Part shown: positions 8,974 through 16,645 of the stretch, piece after piece | Position numbering within the stretch: the first letter of the stretch is position 1 | How the letters are laid out: each line of letters opens with the position of its first letter | DNA from: Bacteroidota bacterium | GTDB lineage: Bacteria > Bacteroidota > Ignavibacteria > UBA10030 > UBA8401 | Assembly: GCA_041658205.1 (NCBI GenBank) | Contig: JBBAAO010000002.1 | Location: 186,001 to 250,000, forward strand | Direction: 5' to 3' | DNA length: 64,000 nt | The notes under the pieces: model-generated | The model's input: only the letters and a program-made list of their open reading frames with translations | Told to the model about the DNA's origin: nothing | Database searches by the model: none | Position numbers and translations under genes: made by a program

Positions 8974-9375
8974 GCTTTTCCATTCTTGAAATAATTAATT
9001 TTTATACACTATGCTCCATTTTCACGGATACAGGCTTTATAACACTTACGTATAATACGCGGACTTCACAGATTGAATGAACACATTTCAAAATTTCAGT
9101 ACACAATAAAGATTTTATTAACCCATGTTTCGTAGAATAAGAATAACCAGTCATGGTGAGCCTGTCCGCCTCTGTGGAATCCTGAAAAGCGGGAGATTCC
9201 GAACATCGGGACAAATAACGAAGGATTTGCTCAGATCAGACACAAAGTGTCCCTTCGGTAAGGACTCCTTTGGAGATGTCTGCCGTTTTCGCGCCACGGT
9301 GAACCACGTACATCTCTTTGCGAAACATCAGTTATTAACATTGAATAATGTATGAAGCGAATGTTACGGAGTGTG
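8974..9375. repeat. Intergenic stretch with a degenerate copy of the 36.5/38.1-kb repeat interior
   Basis: No gene is credible here. Bases about 9165-9290 are a diverged copy of the interior of the elements at 36511-36876 and 38115-38444: shared words include GCTCAGATCAGACAC, AAGTGTCCCTT and GACTCCTTTGGAGAT. The terminal inverted repeats of those elements were not found here, so this is a remnant. Short frames on both strands run through it but have no recognisable protein features. Confidence 0.55.
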
Positions 9376-10284
9376 TTATCGTGCCTTTGCCAAGACAGGA
9401 TGTAACTGTTTTGGCGCCAGTATGCTGATAGTAATTTTTTCAATACTCTTTTTTTGAACGTGCAGCAAGTGAAACAATCGATCACCTTGAGCGTTGGCAA
9501 ACATCGTTCCCCCGGCATTCAAAAATGTGACGTTTTTTCTGGTATATTCGTCATGATGATGCAAATGTCCGTGCAACACTTTTGCCACATCAACGTTGTT
9601 GAACAATTGGAAGAGCCGCTTCTTTTTCCACAATTTCATTGTGCTTGATTCAATGGTGTGCCACAACCGCTCCAATTTCCCTGTAGATTTCTTTGACTCT
9701 AGCTTGCTAAAATGATGATGGATCAATACGAAGATCGTTTTGCCTTTCAGCATATCGCTGGAAAAGATCTCCTTCAACCGTTGGTGTTGTTGCTTGCCGA
9801 TATCTCCGTTGGATCCCAAAGGATTTCTAAGCGTACTCCATTGAGCGACTGAGTTGATCCCGACAAAAACGACATCGCGCAAGATTTTCACATACGGGAA
9901 GATAGATGAGCCGGAGACATATTTACATCCTTCAAACGACTCATGAAAAGCGGCATGGAACTCTTTTACTTTTGCTTCATAATTTGTTTGTTTGCAGAAT
10001 CCGGGAAACGACAACACATCCTCTGCATAGAATGGACCACCGAAGATGTCATGATTTCCGATTGTGACGGTCAGTTTTGCGGGATCGAGAAGTCCGAATT
10101 CCTTTAAAATACTTCGGGCGTGGGCAAATTCCTTCGGTTTTGCCTGGTTTGTAATGTCGCCGGTAATGACGATGTGATCCGTTTTTAACAACCGACATTT
10201 CTGAAGAATTTCATAAAACGCATCAGTGCGTTCGGGGAAATGATCCGGACTTAAATGAAGGTCGGAAAGATGTGCTATTCGCAT
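9376..10284 (-). CDS. Calcineurin-like metallophosphoesterase
   Basis: 302 residues with all metal-binding blocks of the family: DLH (D8, H10), GDITN, GNHD, then HHH in LIHHHFSK and GHLHHH near the C-terminal part. It hydrolyses phosphomonoesters or phosphodiesters with two divalent metals; the substrate may be a cyclic nucleotide, UDP-diacylglucosamine-like molecule or other. No signal peptide, so cytoplasmic. It lies 107 bases downstream of ppx on the same strand and may be the last gene of the polyphosphate operon. Confidence 0.87.
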   Translation of the reverse strand: MRIAHLSDLHLSPDHFPERTDAFYEILQKCRLLKTDHIVITGDITNQAKPKEFAHARSILKEFGLLDPAKLTVTIGNHDIFGGPFYAEDVLSFPGFCKQTNYEAKVKEFHAAFHESFEGCKYVSGSSIFPYVKILRDVVFVGINSVAQWSTLRNPLGSNGDIGKQQHQRLKEIFSSDMLKGKTIFVLIHHHFSKLESKKSTGKLERLWHTIESSTMKLWKKKRLFQLFNNVDVAKVLHGHLHHHDEYTRKNVTFLNAGGTMFANAQGDRLFHLLHVQKKSIEKITISILAPKQLHPVLAKAR

Positions 10285-10391
10285 CGCAGAAATTTTTCGT
10301 TATGTGACGATGCAAAGATACTCATCGTTCATAATGAAGAAGTTACGCGAACATTATCATATGATGAAGCAGATGGATGGGGGTAACATGT

Positions 10392-11960
10392 TTATTTTCT
10401 TCGCGGCTGCTCGAATGTTACTGTAACTCGGAAGAGTTCTTCGAACAATTCTTTTTTTCGATCAGCGCCCCAGAACTCAATTTCCAATTCATTCTTTCGT
10501 TTTGATGCGATCTGAAAACGAAGCCGTTTTCCGGATGCGCGTACTTTTACATCGGTGATTTTTCCGCTATGTGTTCGATCGAGTCCATCTGCAATACGTA
10601 GGATGGATGCAAGTTTTGATACAATTGATTGATCTTCGGGAGACAATAATCGAAAGCCTTCATGTTTTATTTTGGGATGACTCTTCCGATGGTATCGGGC
10701 AACATTGGCAATGATTTCTTTTTCATTTTCCGTAAATCCTAACAGTTCACCGTTTTTGATGATGTAGTAGGAGTGTCGATGATGAAGCGCGTGCGATATC
10801 GATAAGCCGATTTCGTGAAGTAATGCCGCTGCTTCAAGGTATTCACGTTCTGCGGACGAAAGTTTGTGCCATCGTCCGGTCTGATCGAATATTTTCAACG
10901 CAAGATCTGAAACCTGTTTGCCATGTTTAATTTCATTATGGAATTGCTGTGAAAGATGTTGAACGCTGTTGTACCGGATATCGGAAAGGTGATGAAACGA
11001 CGGTCGCTGAACAGACTTTTCCATCGTATCGAGGATAATTCCCTCGCGCAATGCGTACTCCGAAACGGTCATCTCTGATATTCCAAACTCTTTGAATGTC
11101 TGTTCAAGGATTATTGCACCGGCAGGAATAATATCGGCCCGAGATTGATCCAATCCTTCAATCTTCACTCGATCGTCCGGATATTCCATCGATAAGATAG
11201 TGTCTACCGCAGAAAATAATTCCTCATCGTTGAAACGGATATTATTCAACGACAATTCGTTTCTTTCGCCGCGGCTGGAGAGAATAATCTTCGCTAAATT
11301 CATCGCTGTGCCGGAACTGCCGATCACTTGCTGATAGTCGTATTTTCCAATTTCGCGTACAATGGGGGTGAGCATCCCGCGGACATATTTTCTACATTCT
11401 TTTATGGATTTTTCGGTAACACGTCCGGAAGGGAAAAACCGTTCCGATAAGCGAACCGCACCAAGTTTTATGCTGTTGCTGGAGAGGATTTTCTTTTTCT
11501 TTCCGATAACATATTCTGTGCTTCCGCCGCCGATATCAATGCAGAGTATTTTTTTATTGAAGACAGGCAGCGCTTGAACAACTCCCAGATAGATCAAACG
11601 TGCTTCTTCGGCGCCGGAGGCAATTTCAAGTTTTATTCCCGCTTCGGTCTTCGCACGTCGGATGAACTCTTCCTGGTTCAATGCTTCGCGCACTGCGCTT
11701 GTTGCAATCGCACGAATGGGAGCGTTAAATGCTGCGGCGATCTTTTTAAATAATCGCAACGCCTGAATGCCGCGGGTCATCGCATTCTCGGACAAATATT
11801 TCATATCTGTTGAGCCCGAACCGAGCCTTACTAATTCTTTTTCGCGAGCTAGCGTGCGGAACTGGCCAGTGGAAGGAGAATATTCCACAACGATTAAATG
11901 GAATGAATTTGTTCCAACATCAATGGCGGCGATATTTTTTTTGGCAGAAATTGTTTTCAT
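10392..11960 (-). CDS. ppx: Ppx/GppA exopolyphosphatase with HD domain
   Basis: 522 residues from the ATG at 11960 (a TTG 33 bases upstream is less likely). The ASKHA-type phosphatase domain starts with DVGTNSFHLI (14-23) and contains the second phosphate loop DIGGGSTE. The C-terminal part, from about residue 330, is an HD domain with LLHEIGLSISH. The enzyme releases phosphate from polyphosphate ends or acts on pppGpp. It follows sixA and ppk on the same strand, 58 bases after sixA, so synthesis and breakdown of polyphosphate are co-encoded. Confidence 0.9.
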   Translation of the reverse strand: MKTISAKKNIAAIDVGTNSFHLIVVEYSPSTGQFRTLAREKELVRLGSGSTDMKYLSENAMTRGIQALRLFKKIAAAFNAPIRAIATSAVREALNQEEFIRRAKTEAGIKLEIASGAEEARLIYLGVVQALPVFNKKILCIDIGGGSTEYVIGKKKKILSSNSIKLGAVRLSERFFPSGRVTEKSIKECRKYVRGMLTPIVREIGKYDYQQVIGSSGTAMNLAKIILSSRGERNELSLNNIRFNDEELFSAVDTILSMEYPDDRVKIEGLDQSRADIIPAGAIILEQTFKEFGISEMTVSEYALREGIILDTMEKSVQRPSFHHLSDIRYNSVQHLSQQFHNEIKHGKQVSDLALKIFDQTGRWHKLSSAEREYLEAAALLHEIGLSISHALHHRHSYYIIKNGELLGFTENEKEIIANVARYHRKSHPKIKHEGFRLLSPEDQSIVSKLASILRIADGLDRTHSGKITDVKVRASGKRLRFQIASKRKNELEIEFWGADRKKELFEELFRVTVTFEQPRRK

Positions 11961-12018
11961 CACTCTCGAAATATACTGAAGTCCTTGGTGCAAAGAAACT
12001 CTTTGTTGATCGGTCTGC

Positions 12019-12513
12019 TCAGTCCGAAATTTTTCGAAGGATGCGCGGAGGAAGATAGAAAAGAAGACGCGAGCGTTTCGGCTGGTCTACATCGAACTCA
12101 ATGGCACACAAGGATCCTTTTTTCAACGCAATGGATTGTTCACTTTGACCAAGAATTGTGGAGACAAATTTTCCTATGCTTGGTTCATGTCCTACAAGAA
12201 TAAACTCCCCTTGTTCAGCATATTTCTTACACAATTGAATGATTGCCGCCGTTGTTGTTTCCGGCCGGAGGTCCTCTTCAGGAGCAATAGGAACTGAATG
12301 ATCAAATATGTTTGCCAAAATTTCTGCCGTTGCAAATGCCCGTTTCATTGGGGACGAGACGATACAACGAGGAGTTTTGATAATGGCGGCGATTCCCGCA
12401 GCATTTTCCTTCATTCTACGAATACCGCTTTTTGTAAGTGGGCGGTCGTCATTCGGGTAAGATTTTTTTTCGCGTTCTTCCGCGACGGCATGTCGAACAA
12501 TGTATAGTTTCAT
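12019..12513 (-). CDS. sixA: Phosphohistidine phosphatase SixA-like
   Basis: 164 residues of the histidine phosphatase superfamily, the usual SixA size. The catalytic RHA motif is at residues 7-9 (VRHAVAEE), VSSPMKRAFATAEI follows near 55, and the second histidine is in VGHEPSIG near 110. SixA removes phosphate from phosphohistidine proteins. It sits 8 bases after ppk stop and before ppx, a frequent arrangement in which it could dephosphorylate a phosphohistidine; the actual partner is unknown. Confidence 0.88.
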   Translation of the reverse strand: MKLYIVRHAVAEEREKKSYPNDDRPLTKSGIRRMKENAAGIAAIIKTPRCIVSSPMKRAFATAEILANIFDHSVPIAPEEDLRPETTTAAIIQLCKKYAEQGEFILVGHEPSIGKFVSTILGQSEQSIALKKGSLCAIEFDVDQPKRSRLLFYLPPRILRKISD

Positions 12514-12521
12514 GGCACCAG

Positions 12522-14753
12522 TCAGTTTTTGGGAGGGAATTCCCGCGGAATGTGTTTGATAAGTTGAATATTTTTTAGCCGGGACTGTGCGATCATCTGT
12601 TGGCTTTCAAAATCAGCTTCATCTTTTTCAGGTGCACGTCGTGAATATCTGCCGTCGGAACGTAGGATTCTGGCTCCGATATTGTCTTTCAACGCTGATT
12701 CCAGCGTCTCCTGAAAAACCTGTTTGGCAAGGAGAGGATCGTCAATAGGAAACATCAATTCAACTCGGCGATCAAGGTTTCTTCCCATCAAGTCCGCACT
12801 GCTCAAATAGAGTTCCGGATTTCCATTATTGCCAAACCAGAATACTCTGCTATGTTCCAGATATCGACCGACAATGCTGATGACGCGGACATTCTCGCTG
12901 ACACCGGCAATACCAGGACGCAAACAGCACACTCCGCGCACGATCAAGTCGATTTTCACTCCTGCTTTTGATGCTTCATACAACTGCTCAATAATTCGTT
13001 GGTCAGTAAGCGAGTTCATCTTAAGGATGATACGGCCTTCATTACCATTTTGCGAATGTTGTATTTCACGATCAATCAAAGCCGTAATCTCATTCCTTAA
13101 CGTTATGGGTGCAACGGAAAGTTTTGCGAATGTTTCTTTCTTTGAATAACCGGTTAAAAAATTAAACACTTCGGATGCATCATTTGTAATCTCTTCGCGA
13201 CAGGTAAAGAAACTATAGTCGGTATAGATACGTGCGTTTACCGGATTGTAATTGCCGGTTCCGAGATGAACATACCGTTTCAAGCCATCATTTTCTTTTC
13301 GCACAATCAATGCCATTTTTCCATGCGTCTTTAATCCTACAAGACCGTACACTACATGCACTCCGGCTCCTTCAAGCTGCTTTGCCCATCCGATATTATT
13401 CTCTTCGTCGAACCGCGCTTTTAGTTCAACCAGTACGGCGACCTGCTTTCCGTTTTCCGCCGCTTCAATCAGCAGTGGGATGAGCGGTGATTCTTTTCCG
13501 ATGCGATACAATGTCTGTTTGATTGCCAGTACATCCGGATCGCGCACAGCATTTTTAATAAATTGTACAACGGGAGAAAAAGAATCGTATGGATGATGCA
13601 ACAGAACATCTTCGCGTTGAATACTATCGAACATATCTTCCGAGCCTTCGTCCGAAATCTGATGCGCTGGTGAATACGGAAAATCCTTAAGCTCTGGACG
13701 AGGAAGTTTTAGCAGAGTCATCAGATGACTCAATCCGAGCGGCTGTTTGATTGGATACACATCATCTTTTGTGAGCTCCAGATTTTCAATGAGAATATTT
13801 CTGATACGTGCAGGCATCGTTTCCTGCACGCCTACTCGAACGACAGAGCCGAAACGTCGGAGTCGAATCGATTCCTCAATTGAACTGATGAGATCTTCCG
13901 CTTCGTCTTCCTGGATCTCGATATCAGCATTACGCGTAACTCGGAAGACGTATGATTCTTTCACGATCATTCCGGGAAAGAGGAGAGAAAGATTTGACGC
14001 AATCAGATCTTCGAGCCAGACAAAACGAAAAGTATCAACTCCGGCATGTCCGTTCGGTATTTCAATCAACCGTGGAAGTACATCCGGCACTTTCACGCGG
14101 GCGAATCGTTCTTCGCCATTCTTGGACATTACTACAACAGCAAGATTCAAACTGAGATTTGAAATATAGGGAAACGGATGTCCGGGATCGAATGCAAGAG
14201 GCGTGAGCACGGGAAAAATTTTTCGTGCAAACAATTCAGAAAGTTTCGTTTTGTCTTCACCGCTCAATTCATCGATTTTCAAAAGTGAAACACCGGCGTT
14301 TAATAACTCCGGGTGAAGTTCCTTCCAGAAACATTCGCTCATCTGTTTTACCATGGATGAGACCCGTTCATGAATTGCTTTCATTTGCTGATGCGGAACG
14401 AGTCCGTCTGGTGAATATTCAACAAAGTCTGCAATAATCTGTTCCCTAATCGCTGCCACGCGAATCATAAAAAACTCATCAAGGTTGGAACTGACAATCG
14501 AAAGGAATTTTACACGCTCCAACAGCGGATGACGCCGGTCGAATGCCTCTTCCAATACCCGGTGATTGAATTCCAGCCAGCTTAACTCTCTGTTAATAAA
14601 AAGGGACGGATCCAATGTGGATGCACCTTTATGCACATAGGGGAGTACCTTCCGCGGTTTGGACCGATGTCCTCGAGAATTCTTTTTAGGACTGGGATTC
14701 AATTTTGTCCGTTGTTCACTGGAATTTATCATACTACAATTATAGATGAACAT
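12522..14753 (-). CDS. ppk: Polyphosphate kinase 1
   Basis: Up to 743 residues, the size of PPK1, which polymerises the gamma-phosphate of ATP into polyphosphate through a phosphohistidine. The N-terminal domain is recognised by FINRELSWLEFNHRVLEEA, and the core by RDPDVLAIKQTLYRIG, VELKARFDEENNI, the active-site histidine in GLKTHGKM and HLGTGNYNP. A basic leader of about 45 residues (SPKKNSRGHRSKPRK) precedes the core. ATGs at 14753 and 14732 are both possible; neither has a strong ribosome site. First gene of ppk-sixA-ppx, divergent from olsB, with a Pho-box-like pair in the shared intergenic space. Confidence 0.95.
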   Translation of the reverse strand: MFIYNCSMINSSEQRTKLNPSPKKNSRGHRSKPRKVLPYVHKGASTLDPSLFINRELSWLEFNHRVLEEAFDRRHPLLERVKFLSIVSSNLDEFFMIRVAAIREQIIADFVEYSPDGLVPHQQMKAIHERVSSMVKQMSECFWKELHPELLNAGVSLLKIDELSGEDKTKLSELFARKIFPVLTPLAFDPGHPFPYISNLSLNLAVVVMSKNGEERFARVKVPDVLPRLIEIPNGHAGVDTFRFVWLEDLIASNLSLLFPGMIVKESYVFRVTRNADIEIQEDEAEDLISSIEESIRLRRFGSVVRVGVQETMPARIRNILIENLELTKDDVYPIKQPLGLSHLMTLLKLPRPELKDFPYSPAHQISDEGSEDMFDSIQREDVLLHHPYDSFSPVVQFIKNAVRDPDVLAIKQTLYRIGKESPLIPLLIEAAENGKQVAVLVELKARFDEENNIGWAKQLEGAGVHVVYGLVGLKTHGKMALIVRKENDGLKRYVHLGTGNYNPVNARIYTDYSFFTCREEITNDASEVFNFLTGYSKKETFAKLSVAPITLRNEITALIDREIQHSQNGNEGRIILKMNSLTDQRIIEQLYEASKAGVKIDLIVRGVCCLRPGIAGVSENVRVISIVGRYLEHSRVFWFGNNGNPELYLSSADLMGRNLDRRVELMFPIDDPLLAKQVFQETLESALKDNIGARILRSDGRYSRRAPEKDEADFESQQMIAQSRLKNIQLIKHIPREFPPKN

Positions 14754-14756
14754 TTT

Positions 14757-14785
14757 GGTAGAAACAAGTAAACAAATTGTTAACT
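14757..14785 (+). promoter_or_regulatory. Pho-box-like direct repeat between ppk and olsB
   Basis: GTAAACA (14768) and GTTAACT (14779) are 11 bases apart; a weaker GGTAGAA lies 11 bases before. They are followed by AAAATC, as at the other two strong sites (16550, 25850). The + orientation favours olsB, whose start is 123 bases downstream, but ppk starts just left of the site and could also be affected. Confidence 0.5.
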
Positions 14786-14907
14786 AAAATCTTGCCATTC
14801 TTGAATCTACACCATTCCCTGACACTACCGTAATTATTCAATGATCCTGGATTAATATTCAGAAAACGATACCTCTGTATTTTCGTTCTCAAAAACAGGA
14901 GTATAGA

Positions 14908-15702
14908 TTGGAACAACCATTACATCTTCACCGTTCGATTCTTTGTTCGACCCCGACGTTTGAAGTAAAAATAGCAGAAACATTGCAGGAAATTGAAGCT
15001 GCTCTGCGTCTTCGATTTGAAGTGTTTAATCTTGAAATGAAAGAAGGTTTACAATCATCATTCGAAACCGGATTTGATTCCGATGTCTACGATACATTTT
15101 GCGATCATCTGATTGTCAAAGAAATTTCATCTGGCGCCGTTGTTGGAACATACCGTCTGTTACCACAAAAGAAGGCGGATCACCATATCGGGTTTTATTC
15201 AGAAAACGAATTCGATATGACATTATTCAAATCATTTCCGGGACAATCGCTTGAACTTGGACGATCGTGTGTTGCAAAAGCATATCGCTCCCTTGCCGTA
15301 ATCAATCTGTTATGGACCGGCATTGCACGATATTTAGAGAATCACGCCATTACTCACCTCTTTGGTTGTGCAAGTTTTCATACAAGCAATGTGAAGGAGA
15401 TGGCAGCAGCATTCGCATATTTAAAACTGTATCACAGTGCACCGAATAAATATCACGTAACACCGTTGCCACGGTGTGCAATGGATCTGCCGTTCCAGTT
15501 TCTCACCTCAAATGAAATTAAAGAATCATACAAAAAATTTCCGCCGTTGATCAAAGGATATCTGCGTCTTGGTGCGATGATCTGCGGCGAACCGGCTTAC
15601 GATAAAGAATTTGGGACAGTGGACTTTCTTATTGTTCTGGAGAAAGAGCAGATTACCAATAAATATAAGGATCATTATATTTCTGCCTCTGTTGCTGCAT
15701 GA
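14908..15702 (+). CDS. olsB: OlsB-like ornithine N-acyltransferase (GNAT family)
   Basis: 264 residues matching OlsB/hemolysin-type acyltransferases, which transfer a 3-hydroxyacyl chain from acyl carrier protein to the amino group of ornithine, the first step of phosphate-free ornithine lipid synthesis. Landmarks are ELGRSCVAKAYR (about 116-127), LLWTGIARYLE, FGCASFHTS and PPLIKGYLRLGA. The start is a TTG with AACAGGAG seven bases upstream; no in-frame ATG gives a better start. It overlaps olsA by ATGA. Ornithine lipids replace phospholipids under phosphate starvation in several bacteria, which suits this neighbourhood. Confidence 0.85.
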   Translation: MEQPLHLHRSILCSTPTFEVKIAETLQEIEAALRLRFEVFNLEMKEGLQSSFETGFDSDVYDTFCDHLIVKEISSGAVVGTYRLLPQKKADHHIGFYSENEFDMTLFKSFPGQSLELGRSCVAKAYRSLAVINLLWTGIARYLENHAITHLFGCASFHTSNVKEMAAAFAYLKLYHSAPNKYHVTPLPRCAMDLPFQFLTSNEIKESYKKFPPLIKGYLRLGAMICGEPAYDKEFGTVDFLIVLEKEQITNKYKDHYISASVAA

Positions 15703-16472
15703 GACGTTTTCTAAAGTTTGCGCTATTCTCATTCATGACAGTGATATTTTTTATCATTGCAGCCTCAATGCAAATAGCATGTTTTATTCTCCGAATTGAT
15801 CCGCAGCGAACACTCACTCAGCTTACAACGTTATGGGCAAGAACAATGTTGTGGATTTTGAATGTGAACGTTACCGCGCGTTGGCAGTCGGACGTTCACC
15901 AACAATCGCCACACATGATTGTAGCGAACCATCAGAGCTATGTTGATGTCATTATTATTGCTTCAATTATGCCGACGCTCTTTGTTGCAAAAGACGATGT
16001 CCGATCGTGGCCAGTGTTTGGATGGCTGGCATCGCTCGGTGGGACGCTGTTCATCGATCGAAAAGCATTTCGGGGCGCACTACATTCTATGGAACAGATT
16101 GCCAAAGCGCTCCGTTGCGGGATTAATGTTCAGGTTTTTCCTGAAGGGACTTCGACAAATGGAAGCGCAGTCTTACCATTCCGCTCCGCATTGTTTAACG
16201 CAGCTATTTCTTCATGCAGTGCTATCCTACCATTATCAGTCAACTACGAATCGATCAATTCTTCACAAGTCAATAACGTCAATCGTGATTTTCTTTGTTG
16301 GTATGGAGAGATGACGTTCACCAATCATTTTTGGCGTTTGCTCTCTTTGCAATCTGCCCATGTTTCTGTTGTGATTCATCCTTCGATACGTTTCGGAGAG
16401 GCAGACAGCGCTAAAACAATCTCCCAAGCAGCGTTTTCGTCAGTGGTTAACGGCTTTCGAAGGATTGAATAA
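15699..16472 (+). CDS. olsA: OlsA-like 1-acyl-glycerol-3-phosphate / lyso-ornithine-lipid acyltransferase
   Basis: 257 residues of the PlsC family, with an N-terminal membrane segment (about residues 8-29). The catalytic HX4D is in NHQSYVD and the substrate motif in FPEGTSTNG. It adds the second acyl chain to lyso-ornithine lipid or lysophosphatidate. ATGA overlap with olsB shows a two-gene unit, so ornithine-lipid synthesis is the more likely role. Acts at the inner membrane. Confidence 0.85.
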   Translation: MRRFLKFALFSFMTVIFFIIAASMQIACFILRIDPQRTLTQLTTLWARTMLWILNVNVTARWQSDVHQQSPHMIVANHQSYVDVIIIASIMPTLFVAKDDVRSWPVFGWLASLGGTLFIDRKAFRGALHSMEQIAKALRCGINVQVFPEGTSTNGSAVLPFRSALFNAAISSCSAILPLSVNYESINSSQVNNVNRDFLCWYGEMTFTNHFWRLLSLQSAHVSVVIHPSIRFGEADSAKTISQAAFSSVVNGFRRIE

Positions 16473-16549
16473 ACACCTGCATACTCTATAGTACAGCTCT
16501 TTCATGTCCACCAATTGTTAACTCAGTGTCAAGGTTGTATTACCGAATT

Positions 16550-16589
16550 TTAAACCAACCGTAACATCTTCGTAACACAAGATTAACAC
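16550..16589 (+). promoter_or_regulatory. Tandem Pho-box array, four repeats, upstream of the TonB receptor
   Basis: TTAAACC (16550), GTAACAT (16561), GTAACAC (16572) and TTAACAC (16583): four 7-base repeats separated by exactly 4 bases. This 11-base period is the arrangement known for PhoB/PhoP binding sites, one repeat per helical turn. It ends 56 bases before the receptor ATG, followed by TAAAAT, a possible -10 element. Confidence 0.72.
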
Positions 16590-16645
16590 TAAAATCCGAT
16601 TTTGGTGCATTGATTTTCACTTAAACACACATCGCAAGGCTTACA